64,000 bases of DNA from Streptococcaceae bacterium AF54-32pH5A (GCA_027682205.1 JAQDAD010000001.1:124001-188000), one strand, 5' to 3'; numbered from the stretch's first letter, positions 8,575 to 16,139 are shown. Program-made: numbers and translations. Notes: a model not told the origin generated them from the sequence alone.

Positions 8575-8634
8575 GTGTGCGTACTGCACATACCCTACGT
8601 CAGAATTGAAGGTATTTGTGTGGGCTACGGCTTA
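8575..8634 (-). repeat. Island dispersed repeat
   Basis: A copy of the inter-cassette repeat (plus strand GTGCGTACTGCACA, CCTACGTCAG, TGTGGGCTACGGCTT). It abuts the uptake sequence and the Rhs fragment, and its minus-strand frame runs into the Rhs frame without a stop. Confidence 0.7.
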
Positions 8635-8669
8635 CTAAACGATTTTAGGCTGCTTAGGCTTACATCTGT

Positions 8670-9215
8670 TTATCTATATTTTTTAAGATCCTGTAAAGTA
8701 ATTAGATTATTACTTAAATCATCTAAAAATAACAATTGAATTTCATATTCACGTTTTAAATTTTCGTCCTCTATTTTGCCATCTTTGGAGTATGGGAAAT
8801 TCGCTAAAGCATCTTTCCAGTTAATTACGTTTTCAGCACATGCAGCAAAATAATAACTATCAGATGATTTTTGTTGTATACCTAGTAACATATTTCGAAT
8901 CGAAGCTAATAATTCTATAGTTCCTTGCGTTTCTACCATGTCATTTAATAGATCATCATCATCCCAATTTATATCCTCTATAGCTTTTTGAGAGATTCCA
9001 ATATTTATTTGGGAGAAATCATACCAACCAGCTTTAATAATAGCATCACAGAGTTGGTAGTTCTCGTTTAAATTAGTTATTTTAGTCATATTTTCTTTTA
9101 TCTTTTTCTCAAGAAGTAATGCATTACAGCACCAAGCTGAAAATTTACATTTCTTTTGTAGATCCATTTGATCTAAAAGAGATTGTACTTTTTCAATATG
9201 CAATTCTATATTCAT
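8670..9215 (-). CDS. Cassette immunity protein, unrecognised family
   Basis: 181 residues, cytoplasmic, mostly helical and acidic, preceded by AAAGGA at normal spacing. It lies directly downstream of a GIY-YIG-like toxin (9230-9870), so it is the expected partner. The first half contains KFSAWCCNALLLEKKI, loosely like the 5199-5774 protein (a Cys-Cys helix after an aromatic residue), so the two may be distant relatives. I do not recognise the family. Confidence 0.55.
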   Translation of the reverse strand: MNIELHIEKVQSLLDQMDLQKKCKFSAWCCNALLLEKKIKENMTKITNLNENYQLCDAIIKAGWYDFSQINIGISQKAIEDINWDDDDLLNDMVETQGTIELLASIRNMLLGIQQKSSDSYYFAACAENVINWKDALANFPYSKDGKIEDENLKREYEIQLLFLDDLSNNLITLQDLKKYR

Positions 9216-9229
9216 AATTTATCCTTTCA

Positions 9230-9875
9230 TTAATCATATACACCGCCAGCACCGTCAACACTTGGTTTACATCTTGAACAAGGTGCATTTCTTTGTTTGC
9301 TATCCCAAGAAATTCCCTTTCGAGTAACTCTTGCATAACAATCGGCTATATTTCTTTCTCTAGCAGTAGTATTTTTATCAGCATATAGTTTTACACCATT
9401 TGAGAGTATTTTGTTCATAAATGATGGATTAAATTTTGCATTATGAATCGCCATTAATCAGGCTTCTACCATAAGTGCCATTTTATCGCTTTTTAATTTA
9501 ACATGGACACAAGCAGTAGGTTTAGACATTGGATTTGATTGTTTAGGCCCAGTTCTATACCTAATTGATCGTCTCATTCGTGATAAAGGACCTTTACCAA
9601 TATATGATTGGGTCATGTCTGTAAAAAAATAAACACCGCGAAGACCTAAAAAATCTACCCAAGATTGTGTATTAGGAGAAAAAGTATACAAATTCTCCCC
9701 ACCCCACAACCCAATCAGGTCCTGATTCACAAACCGACCTGTATCAGGCTTGTAATACCTGAAGAAGTTGTAATGCAGCTCGGTTTCTTCATCAGAATAC
9801 TGATTTTGCAATCTGAACGGCTGATACGCATCCTTATAAATCCTCTCGTCCTTTTTCAGACGAGCCCAAAGAGAA
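9230..9875 (-). pseudogene. Rhs fragment with GIY-YIG-like nuclease toxin, one nonsense codon
   Basis: The core part reads [18 protein letters not shown], then [16 protein letters not shown] and DFLGL. The toxin tip begins GVYFFTDMTQSYIGKGPLSR, which has the spacing GxY...YIGKG of GIY-YIG endonucleases. The frame is interrupted by TGA at 9458-9460 after MALMVEA and resumes in the same frame with LMAIHNAKFNPS to an end with a CSRC motif and GAGGVYD. A single TGG to TGA change would explain it. Without the second half the toxin would lack most of its domain. It may be a silenced DNA- or RNA-cutting toxin. Confidence 0.7.
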
Positions 9876-9900
9876 GATTGAGGTCATCTAAACAGCAAAA

Positions 9901-9969
9901 ACCGCGTGCGTGCGTACTGCACACATCCTACGTCAGAACTGAAGGTTTTGTGCGGGCTACGGCTTGCTT
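9901..9969 (-). repeat. Island dispersed repeat
   Basis: A well-conserved copy: GTGCGTACTGCACACATCC, TACGTCAGAACTGAAGG, GTGCGGGCTACGGCTTGC on the plus strand. It separates the GIY-YIG cassette from the next immunity gene. Confidence 0.75.
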
Positions 9970-9970
9970 T

Positions 9971-10552
9971 TCACGCTTTTAAATTCCGGTGGTGAATTTT
10001 TTGAAACTCATCCGAAATAAAATCTCCAAATTCTGCAAATGATTCAATAGGTAAATTAAAAATTTCTGGTTTATAACGAATAAGCAAACTTAGGATATGA
10101 TAATGACTTCTTGGTGTTTCACGTAATTCAATTCTCTCGAATATTCTTTGTTTACCTTCCTCTTCATCTATTTTTTGTGCAATGGAAAAATCTGCATTGT
10201 GAGCCACTCCTAAAGCAGGATTAATGGAAGTAATTTCACTTGGGGTTGGCTCTTGGTAATCGGGATCTTGAGCAATTATCCGCCAGTCTGACTCTAGCTT
10301 TGATTCAAATAAGGTATGACAGTCTAAAACGGTTTTGAATAAAATTGGGTAATTTCCAGCATTTTTATAATCGAATAGCTCAACTGGGCTTGAAGTAAAC
10401 AAATCAAAAATTCCTACAGTGGCACCAAGCTTATTTTTAGCGATTATTCTACCGTAACCGAATAATTTATCAGCTATTTTAAAACAAAATAAATCACCAT
10501 TCTTAAGATATCTATATAAAGTTCTGTTTTTTTCCCAATTAAAGATTTTCAT
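9971..10552 (-). CDS. Imm26-type immunity protein
   Basis: 193 residues from ATG 10552 (AAAGGA upstream; the longer frame has no site). The N-terminal half matches the Imm26 pattern: YLKNGDLFCFKI, then FGYGRIIAKN and a beta-rich core with FDYKNAG. A paralogue with the same layout lies at 28781-29359 (YIKEGDIFAFQI, FGFGRILSKN). Imm26 proteins accompany Rhs/CDI-type toxins. The Rhs fragment just upstream ends after VNEE with a scrambled tail, so the toxin itself is missing. Confidence 0.8.
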   Translation of the reverse strand: MKIFNWEKNRTLYRYLKNGDLFCFKIADKLFGYGRIIAKNKLGATVGIFDLFTSSPVELFDYKNAGNYPILFKTVLDCHTLFESKLESDWRIIAQDPDYQEPTPSEITSINPALGVAHNADFSIAQKIDEEEGKQRIFERIELRETPRSHYHILSLLIRYKPEIFNLPIESFAEFGDFISDEFQKIHHRNLKA

Positions 10553-10587
10553 AATACTTTTCCTTTTCTGTAGCATAGAATGTTAAA

Positions 10588-10960
10588 TTATTGGAAGATT
10601 TTTACAACCATTTTTGAGAATATGGTCTCTTCATTAACAAGCCGACCCGCCTCAGGCTCGTAATAACTGAAGAAGTTGTAATGCAGCCCCGTCTCGAGGT
10701 CGGCATATTGATTCTGCAACCTCAACGGCTGGTGTGCCGTTTCCGTTACGTTCGTCTCCCCTTTCAGATGGCACAAGCCGGTATAGTCACCAAACCAAAT
10801 CAGATTGCCGTCCTTATCAGTCATCTCTCTTGGAATGCCGATTTGGTCGCAGTGGAAGTAGTGGGTTTGCTGGTGGTTTTCTCCGTCTTCAGTTGTCCAA
10901 TCGCGGACTTGCGCTAGCGGTTCGTAGGAATCCGGGTCGTCAGACCGTCCTGACCGTATT
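10588..10960 (-). pseudogene. Rhs core fragment without toxin
   Basis: Core motifs [27 protein letters not shown] and LHYNFFSYYEPEAGR are in one frame. WGRL is changed to CHLKGE, and the segment ends GRLVNEETIFSKM with no DPxGL motif and no toxin domain. Another piece of Rhs has been joined upstream (GQNRPRIRSGR). It is a remnant left in front of an intact Imm26 gene. Confidence 0.7.
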
Positions 10961-11024
10961 CTTGGGCGGTTTTGGCCTAGATTGTTAAAGAACAAATATT
11001 TCAGACGACTTCGAAAAAGGATTT

Positions 11025-11108
11025 AGGTCGTCTGAAAACAGAAACTACGTTTGTACCGCACACACTCCACGTCAGGACTTAAGGTTTTGTGTGGGCTACG
11101 GCTTGCTT
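11025..11108 (-). repeat. AGGTCGTCTGAA plus island dispersed repeat
   Basis: An exact uptake 12-mer at 11025-11036 is followed directly by a dispersed-repeat copy (TTGTACCGCACACACTCC, ACGTCAGGACTTAAGG, GGGCTACGGCTTGC). The order uptake word then repeat is the same as at 8552-8634 and 36000-36083. Confidence 0.75.
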
Positions 11109-11126
11109 TATACAGGGGATAGATTA

Positions 11127-11612
11127 CTAATATAATTTTTCAAGCAATTCTAAAAAATTTTCTGCAATCACTCCGATCTCTTCATCAATAGAGTCGATAT
11201 TATGATTAAAAAAACGAATTTTTCCATCTGAAGACAAAATGATACTATCACCAGAAGGAGTTTCTGCAATAGGCAATCCATATTGTTGAAAATCGGAATA
11301 TATATCAATTATAGAGTTAAGTTTATAATCAGACTTAAAAGACAAAAAATGGTCAATAACTATTTTATTTCCTTTTACTCTAACTTTAGATGGAATTCCT
11401 CCATTATTTTTAAGCAAAAAATCAACATAATCTGTATCAATCTTAAAACCTAATTTATCTTGAAATTTAATAATATCTTCAATACTAGGGTTGATTGAAT
11501 TATATGCTTTACTTAAACTTCTTAAAGTCCTCTTATCTGGTAAAATTCCATAATTTTTCATCTGTTGTATGTCATCTGGGCTTAAACCAAATTTTTTAAA
11601 TTTAATATTCAT
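11127..11612 (-). CDS. SUKH (SMI1/KNR4) immunity protein
   Basis: 161 residues. The SUKH pattern is clear: IEDIIKFQDKLGFKIDTDY, then VDFLLKNNGGIPS, a strand-rich middle ending with SDGKIRFFNH and a C-terminal helix (AENFLELLEKLY). It lies downstream of the WHH-type HNH toxin at 11650-11997, with about 40 bases between them. SUKH proteins are known partners of HNH nuclease toxins, so the pair makes sense. AGGAG precedes the start. Confidence 0.85.
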   Translation of the reverse strand: MNIKFKKFGLSPDDIQQMKNYGILPDKRTLRSLSKAYNSINPSIEDIIKFQDKLGFKIDTDYVDFLLKNNGGIPSKVRVKGNKIVIDHFLSFKSDYKLNSIIDIYSDFQQYGLPIAETPSGDSIILSSDGKIRFFNHNIDSIDEEIGVIAENFLELLEKLY

Positions 11613-11649
11613 TTTTAAATTACTCCTAATACTAATTTTACTAAGTTAT

Positions 11650-11997
11650 TTAACACTTTCCTTTTCCTTTTCCCTTCCTTGTTTGATGTTGAGCCGCACT
11701 ACCTGTATGTTTCACAGACTTATGTATATCTTTAGGAAGTAGCTTCATCATCCCTCCTGTATCATGATGCCAAACAAAACCTGGAGGAGCTTCTGCCCCA
11801 AAAGGATTATTTTTTCCAAAAGCCAATATATTTGCCTTCTTAAAATCTTTATAATCACTAACAGGTTTACCAATATTAACGTTTTTCACAGAGTAACGAC
11901 TAAAATCGGGTAATCCAAACATATTAAATGGTACACCATGAGGATATTTTCCTCCTAGTTTCCCACTTACATGATATGTAGGGACTGAAAGTTTCAT
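11650..11997 (-). CDS. WHH-type HNH nuclease toxin tip
   Basis: A 115-residue open frame holding a nearly complete HNH/endonuclease VII-fold toxin domain of the WHH group. PPGFVWHHDTGGMMKLLPKD contains the WHH motif, followed by HKSVKHTGSAAQ with the distal histidines. Upstream residues VNIGKPVSDYKDFKKAN are also typical of the group. There is no Rhs core in front. The first codons (ATGAAACTTTCAGTCCC) match the dispersed repeat, which reads ATGAAACCTTCAATCC elsewhere; the repeat seems to have supplied the start codon. It is one of the few toxins here without a visible lesion. Whether it is translated is unknown. Confidence 0.75.
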   Translation of the reverse strand: MKLSVPTYHVSGKLGGKYPHGVPFNMFGLPDFSRYSVKNVNIGKPVSDYKDFKKANILAFGKNNPFGAEAPPGFVWHHDTGGMMKLLPKDIHKSVKHTGSAAQHQTRKGKGKGKC

Positions 11998-12038
11998 ACC
12001 GGCTAGGGCTTGCTTAATAAGTTTATTGAATATTCTAA

Positions 12039-12647
12039 TTAAAAATACTTAAATGGGTAAACATTAAACAAATTATTACTTATACTATTTACTGAATTTA
12101 TAAACTCAGCTTTTACATTATCCGTAAGTGTCTCTCCTTCATCTAATAGGTGTTCTAAATCTCGGTATAAGAAAGCCAACTGGATAAATTGTGAGAAATC
12201 TATCTCTAAATTTGTAAATCCAGATTTGGTATATTCTCCAGTATCATGATTATAATGAAAAATGGTATTATCTATTTTATTTAAAAACCATCCATCTCCT
12301 TGTCCCGCTTGTCCAATACTCCAAAAACACCTTGATATTTCGGGATAATGACTCTCTAAGTATCTATTTTCATTTAAAGCCTCTTCATAATTAAAAAGAC
12401 AAATATCAGGTATTATCTCTACCTCCTGATAGTTAGCAATAAATAACAAATAGTTGTTATCCAGTTTAGGAAGTTTATCTAACTTTTTAATTTCTACTTT
12501 GCGCTTAATACATAGATTAAAAAATCCTCGGGAAATGATTTTAATTTGAACACAAAAGTATCCTCCATAAATTTTTTGATAGAAGCATATTTCCTTCAAT
12601 ACCATATCGTTAAGATTAGGGGGTTCATGCATGCTATAGCCCACCAA
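12039..12647 (-). CDS. Probable immunity protein, unrecognised
   Basis: Up to 202 residues; the start is unclear (12647, or a Met further in), as no good ribosome site is visible. The C-terminal half resembles SUKH-like immunity proteins: a Gly-rich turn WSIGQAGQGDGWFLN, an acidic strand pair, and a final region with DFSQFIQLAFLYRDLEHLL. No signal peptide. It follows the ankyrin immunity gene and precedes the WHH toxin, so it may be a second immunity gene of the ankyrin cassette. Confidence 0.5.
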   Translation of the reverse strand: MVGYSMHEPPNLNDMVLKEICFYQKIYGGYFCVQIKIISRGFFNLCIKRKVEIKKLDKLPKLDNNYLLFIANYQEVEIIPDICLFNYEEALNENRYLESHYPEISRCFWSIGQAGQGDGWFLNKIDNTIFHYNHDTGEYTKSGFTNLEIDFSQFIQLAFLYRDLEHLLDEGETLTDNVKAEFINSVNSISNNLFNVYPFKYF

Positions 12648-12668
12648 GATTGATTTATAATTTATTTT

Positions 12669-13055
12669 TTATTTACGTTTTTTAAAATTATTTAATAGTT
12701 TTACTATCTTCTCTTTATTTTCGCTGGATGAGTTAATTGCAATTCTAACAGCATTTTCCCCAAATTCATTTTGTATATTTTTATCGGATCCATTATCAAG
12801 GAGTAATTTCACCATTTCTATATTTCCAAACATGCATGCATAATGTAGGGGGGTATATCCTAAGTCCCCCTTAAGATCGATCAATGCCCCATTTTGAAGA
12901 AATACAAGAGCATCATTTAAAGAATTATTTCTGGCTGCAATATGTAAAACTGTATCATCCATACCACCTACTTGATTTACATCTTCAATAGTGTCACCCA
13001 AAAAATCAGGATGCGTTTCATATTTTTTTAAAATACTTAATAATTCTTTTTTCAT
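12669..13055 (-). CDS. Ankyrin-repeat immunity protein
   Basis: About 128 residues with ankyrin repeats: DDTVLHIAARNNSLNDALVF, then GYTPLHYACMFGNIEMVKLL and a third NEFGENAVRIAI. Ankyrin proteins are an established class of polymorphic-toxin immunity proteins that bind and block the toxin. Its partner would be the basic toxin tail ending at 13073, eighteen bases upstream. I take ATG 13055, the second Met of the open frame. The array also contains a Sel1-type repeat immunity protein at 19163-19573. Confidence 0.75.
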   Translation of the reverse strand: MKKELLSILKKYETHPDFLGDTIEDVNQVGGMDDTVLHIAARNNSLNDALVFLQNGALIDLKGDLGYTPLHYACMFGNIEMVKLLLDNGSDKNIQNEFGENAVRIAINSSSENKEKIVKLLNNFKKRK

Positions 13056-13072
13056 TAACAATACCTATAGTT

Positions 13073-13330
13073 CTAAGTTGATAAATTCAATATCTGGATT
13101 TTATTTAATACTCGTGACGCAATTTTCTTTATGCTCTTTTTTAGATTGTTTAATCTGTTTTTACGTTCTTGTATTTTTTGAGTATGACCGTCCTGACCGT
13201 ATTCGTAGACGATTTTGGCTTAGATTGTTAGGGAAGAAATATTTCAGACAACCCCAGCCCGGTGTAGTTGTCGAACCATAAGAGGTTGGCGTCTTTATCG
13301 GTTAACTCTTGGGATGCCGATTTGGTCGTA
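13073..13330 (-). pseudogene. Rhs fragment and toxin tail, rearranged
   Basis: On the minus strand Rhs-like DNA (NYTGLG, then after a stop KIVYEYGQDG) runs into a strongly basic tail HTQKIQERKNRLNNLKKSIKK ending ILNLST and a TAG at 13073. The VYEYGQDG part is in frame with the tail. The tail is too short for a catalytic domain, so this is the end of a lost toxin. It directly precedes the ankyrin immunity gene. Confidence 0.55.
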
Positions 13331-13350
13331 GTGGAAGTAGTGGGCTATGG

Positions 13351-13412
13351 CTAGCTGCACACATCCTTCTTCAAGATTGAAGGTTTCATGTGAGCTATGG
13401 CTTGTTAAACCT
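13351..13412 (-). repeat. Island dispersed repeat, diverged
   Basis: A diverged copy of the inter-cassette repeat (CTGCACACATCCTTC, GATTGAAGGTTTCATG, GCTATGGCTTG). It lies just downstream (in plus coordinates) of the Rhs remnant. Confidence 0.55.
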
Positions 13413-13440
13413 ACTATATATACGACGCTACGCCAGTTTA

Positions 13441-13923
13441 TCAATCATCAGGATTTTCTTCTAAACAATTTAAAAACTCCTCAAATGATTTCGCAATAAT
13501 GATTGAATTTTTTTTAAAATTAGCTTCTCTTGATATATTTTCACTCCATACATCCCTTACATAATAAATAATTTGCCAACTATCTTTTTCTAAACAGAGG
13601 TAATTTCCTCCCCAATCAAAAGCAAAAGGAATCAGATTTATAGGTAACTCATTAAGTTTCCATTCATTTATAGCTCTTCCTTCCAATGTAAAATCTGGAT
13701 CATCCTCAAACTGCTTAGAATATTTCATTGGAATGAAGTCGCGAATTTCAATATAGTCATAATCGATATTATCATTGACACAACAAGAAAGATTGGGAGT
13801 ACCTCCATTCCATTTGAAGTAATGTGACCTGAATGAAGCTGGAAAAGATACTTCTAATTTTTTTTCAACCTCATTGAAATCATTTTCAGATAAATTTTTA
13901 TCGCAATCATAAAAACTAAGCAT
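13441..13923 (-). CDS. SUKH (SMI1/KNR4) immunity protein
   Basis: 160 residues from ATG 13923, which has AAAGGAGG at ideal distance. SUKH pattern: LSENDFNEVEKKLEVSFPAS, a following helix with YFKWNGGTPN, the FDWGGNYLCLE strand typical of the family, and a final helix FEEFLNCLEE. The pairing toxin is not visible. The next gene upstream (13973-14350) encodes a secreted or membrane protein, so the cassette may have had two immunity genes. Confidence 0.85.
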   Translation of the reverse strand: MLSFYDCDKNLSENDFNEVEKKLEVSFPASFRSHYFKWNGGTPNLSCCVNDNIDYDYIEIRDFIPMKYSKQFEDDPDFTLEGRAINEWKLNELPINLIPFAFDWGGNYLCLEKDSWQIIYYVRDVWSENISREANFKKNSIIIAKSFEEFLNCLEENPDD

Positions 13924-13972
13924 AACAACCTCCTTTAACAATTTAACAAGCACCAGTTTTTTTCTTCTCCCT

Positions 13973-14350
13973 TCACTTTTGGAGCGGTTTTCTTATCTCA
14001 ACGTTATTTTTATAAATTTTGATCAGATTTCCCATCTCATCATATTCATAAACAAAATCTATTACTTTATTATCATTACTATATTTCTCAAATTTAACTA
14101 AGTTTCCATCATTATAAAACCCAATGTAATAAGATATAGTCTCTTTGCTTTTTCGGATATTATCTACCTTATCTAAATTGATTTCATCATACAATTTTGC
14201 AGGATGGTTATACTTAGGAAAAGTCATTCCTAAATAGTATCTAACAGTCAAATCATTATATTGAGTATTTTTTTTAAGTGGTTGTGACATTTTTAAAGCT
14301 CCTGTCAAAAGCAAAATAGTTCCAATCATTCCAATCAGTAACTTTTTCAT
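13973..14350 (-). CDS. Signal-peptide protein, possible envelope immunity protein
   Basis: 125 residues with an N-terminal hydrophobic export signal (MKKLLIGMIGTILLLTGAL) and no lipobox cysteine. The rest is polar, with a YEYDEMGNLIKIYKNN strand pair like a YD repeat. In Neisseria it would be placed in the periplasm or inner membrane. Its place between immunity genes suggests a partner for a toxin acting at the envelope, but a secreted housekeeping protein carried along is possible. Family not recognised. Confidence 0.5.
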   Translation of the reverse strand: MKKLLIGMIGTILLLTGALKMSQPLKKNTQYNDLTVRYYLGMTFPKYNHPAKLYDEINLDKVDNIRKSKETISYYIGFYNDGNLVKFEKYSNDNKVIDFVYEYDEMGNLIKIYKNNVEIRKPLQK

Positions 14351-14359
14351 TTTACTTGC

Positions 14360-14540
14360 TCCAATTTTAAACCGTATTTTACAAAGATATGCTCTATAGT
14401 GTTTAAATCTTTATTAAATCAACGTTTCTAAAGGGGATATAGCTGTAAAACATTATATATATATACCGTATTGTTAAACTAAGACGGTGCTAAAAAGGTA
14501 CCAAAAATTAAGGTTTCGGATCTTATAAAATTAAGAAAGT
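14360..14540. other. AT-rich spacer, nothing recognised
   Basis: No open frame, uptake word or dispersed repeat was seen. It marks the change from neisserial cassette DNA to the relBE-type block. Confidence 0.5.
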
Positions 14541-14544
14541 TGTC

Positions 14545-14898
14545 TCAAGTATTTGGGCTTTTTCTATTGTCTTTTTGTAACAAAGTGACATAGTCACTTT
14601 TAGTATGGAATAGTTGAGATAAAAAAACAGTGTTTCGTTTTTGGTCGATGAAGTAAAGCAAAACATATTGGTCTATAATTTTTCCTCGTGTGGGATACTT
14701 GCTGTTAATCTTTACTCCGATTTTCTCATCAGCGTCAAAGCCTGCTTCAGGAAAAATCTCTAAACTTTTTAAGCTATCTAAGATTTTAGACACAGTATTT
14801 TTGGCAGATTGAGGGGATAGAAGTACCGTAGCTATATAGTTGTGTATATTATCGATAGCTTCCTCGACCTCTTTTGAAGCAATCACTTTATAAGCCAT
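14545..14898 (-). CDS. RelE/ParE-family toxin
   Basis: 117 residues with the RelE/ParE fold: MAYKVIASKEVEEAIDNI, then LFPEAG-type region IFPEAGFDADE, and a strand VLLYFIDQKRNTVFLSQLFH. RelE-type toxins cleave mRNA on the ribosome, ParE-type inhibit gyrase; the sequence alone does not decide. The start overlaps the antitoxin end by 11 bases. The pair is a chromosomal Firmicute-type module unlike the Rhs cassettes around it, and carries no uptake word. Confidence 0.85.
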   Translation of the reverse strand: MAYKVIASKEVEEAIDNIHNYIATVLLSPQSAKNTVSKILDSLKSLEIFPEAGFDADEKIGVKINSKYPTRGKIIDQYVLLYFIDQKRNTVFLSQLFHTKSDYVTLLQKDNRKSPNT

Positions 14899-15172
14899 AA
14901 CGTACCCTCATATCGTCTAGGGAAGTTCCTTCGCCTGCGTCGTATTCTCTCAAGGCACGCTCAGATTGGGCTTGTAATTCTTCAATCAACTGTTCTCTAT
15001 GTAGATCTTCGGCCGTCTTAATAGGCAAATCTTGCTCCAGGACTATTTGCTCCACAAATAAAGAAATAGCATCTGTCATTGTCATTCCCTTTTCCTTGAT
15101 AATGCTTCGAGCTTGTTCCATAGTGGCTTCATTCAGTTTAAAATTGTATTGTTTCGATAAAGTTATAGCCAT
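14888..15172 (-). CDS. RelB/DinJ-family antitoxin
   Basis: 94 residues. The N-terminus MAITLSKQYNFKLNEATME and the segment KGMTMTDAISLFVEQIVLEQ form the ribbon-helix-helix of the RelB/DinJ family; the acidic C-terminal part is the toxin-binding tail. It is encoded first, overlaps the toxin gene and is preceded by a palindromic operator, so the operon should be autoregulated. Confidence 0.85.
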   Translation of the reverse strand: MAITLSKQYNFKLNEATMEQARSIIKEKGMTMTDAISLFVEQIVLEQDLPIKTAEDLHREQLIEELQAQSERALREYDAGEGTSLDDMRVRYGL

Positions 15173-15182
15173 GGTATATCTC

Positions 15183-15203
15183 CAATCTATACGTTATAGA
15201 TTG
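15183..15203. promoter_or_regulatory. Palindromic operator of the relBE-type operon
   Basis: A perfect inverted repeat CAATCTATA-CGT-TATAGATTG sits 11 bases upstream of the antitoxin start. A related half site (GATATAGATT) follows. Ribbon-helix-helix antitoxins bind such palindromes to repress their own operon. Confidence 0.75.
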
Positions 15204-15228
15204 ATTATATACGAGATATAGATTTTAA

Positions 15229-15369
15229 TCAAGAAAAAAAGTCCTGTTTGATAACAGAACTTAGTTTTTTCAATAGACGTCGTAGTGCTTTAGTTGACTG
15301 AAGTACTGAGCGATCAAGAAAGCGTAATGCAGAAAATACAAGCATCCAACCAAAAAGTGTTTTTCTCAT
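15229..15369 (-). CDS. Small membrane-type protein, 46 residues
   Basis: Starts MRKTLFGWMLVFSALRFLD with a GATGAGG ribosome site eight bases before the ATG, then a basic tail (STKALRRLLKKL). One short hydrophobic segment followed by positive charge. An imperfect hairpin with a T run overlaps its end. It appears to belong with the relBE block rather than with the Rhs cassettes. I do not recognise it. Confidence 0.45.
   Translation of the reverse strand: MRKTLFGWMLVFSALRFLDRSVLQSTKALRRLLKKLSSVIKQDFFS
15236..15275. terminator. Intrinsic terminator candidate
   Basis: AAGTCCTGTT and AACAGAACTT pair with one mismatch across a four-base loop, with runs of T on either strand. It overlaps the end of the 46-residue gene and separates it from relBE. 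Confidence 0.5.
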
Positions 15370-15404
15370 AGCATTACCTCATCACTAAATAGTATACTAC
15401 AGCT

Positions 15405-15640
15405 TATTTTTTAGCTGCGATTTCCTCGACGGTCTTCTTTTTGAATTTTCAATCGGAGTCATATTGCGATATGTTTTGATAAAATCACGATAAATCAGAT
15501 ACTTTTTATCAGGATCAATTAAGTCATGAAAGAGGTTAATAACTCCAGTTTTAAAGGCATCAATATCCTCAATTACAAGAAGAATATAAGGAGAATTTTG
15601 TATTAGATGGATGTTATAGTTATCCTTGAGACTAATTTTT
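15405..15640 (-). pseudogene. C-terminal fragment of an unidentified protein
   Basis: On the minus strand a frame without start reads NYNIHLIQNSPYILLVIEDI, then VINLFHDLIDPDKKYLIYRDF and ends in a basic tail after TPIENSKRR. Its composition resembles streptococcal rather than neisserial coding DNA. It runs into the Rhs fragment at 15640, so it was cut by a join. Function not recognised. Confidence 0.4.
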
Positions 15641-15705
15641 TATAAGGGCCTCTTGGGATGCGTATCCTTATAACCCTCTCATCTTTTTTCAGACGACCTT
15701 AAATT
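15640..15705 (-). pseudogene. Rhs fragment starting at an exact uptake sequence
   Basis: The minus strand reads GRLKKDERVI, the WGRLK region of the core, and then loses similarity. The uptake 12-mer AGGTCGTCTGAA (15688-15699, minus strand) encodes the GRLK part. It marks the boundary between the relBE block and the next neisserial cassette. Confidence 0.6.
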
Positions 15706-15725
15706 TTGGTTGGCTTCAAACTAAC

Positions 15726-16139
15726 CTACGCTTGTTCGATAGGTTCAATCCATTGATTTTCGATGAGCCATTTTTCCATTTCTAAAAGAAACTTAGGATT
15801 AACTTCCTTTAATTCTGGGAACTTTTTTTCATATTTTTTCATTATATCAAAAAAGTAATCTTTGAATTCAGTTCCAATAATTTTTTTTTGGGCATTAATA
15901 TCTTTCTTAATAGGAATAAAATCCTCCTCATATACGACAATATCAAATCCTAAATCATTATCCTTTTTAGAAAATCTAGACTTTGATTTCCAACCACTAT
16001 CCTTCTCCAAGCATCTAAAACAAAACCCGATAGAAAATGGTATAGGATATTTTTTAATAATTGGTTCTACTCTATAAAATTCATCACAAATTTTATCTAC
16101 TTTTGTCCATGATGGATAATCACAGGTTGCAAATAACAT
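15726..16139 (-). CDS. Cassette immunity protein, unrecognised family
   Basis: 137 residues, cytoplasmic, start MLFATCDYPSWTKVDKI preceded by AAAGGAAAG. It has an alternation of charged strands and a C-terminal helix MEKWLIENQW. It follows a toxin remnant (16157-16235) by fewer than 20 bases, the usual toxin-immunity spacing. The family is not recognised; the role is from context. Confidence 0.5.
   Translation of the reverse strand: MLFATCDYPSWTKVDKICDEFYRVEPIIKKYPIPFSIGFCFRCLEKDSGWKSKSRFSKKDNDLGFDIVVYEEDFIPIKKDINAQKKIIGTEFKDYFFDIMKKYEKKFPELKEVNPKFLLEMEKWLIENQWIEPIEQA

Noticed and set aside
6824..9460. TGA read as Trp or selenocysteine, given several in-frame TGA codons in toxins
   Set aside because: TGA serves as a normal stop in the flanking genes (for example zwf) and in immunity genes; TAG and frameshifts also occur in toxins. 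Decay explains all.
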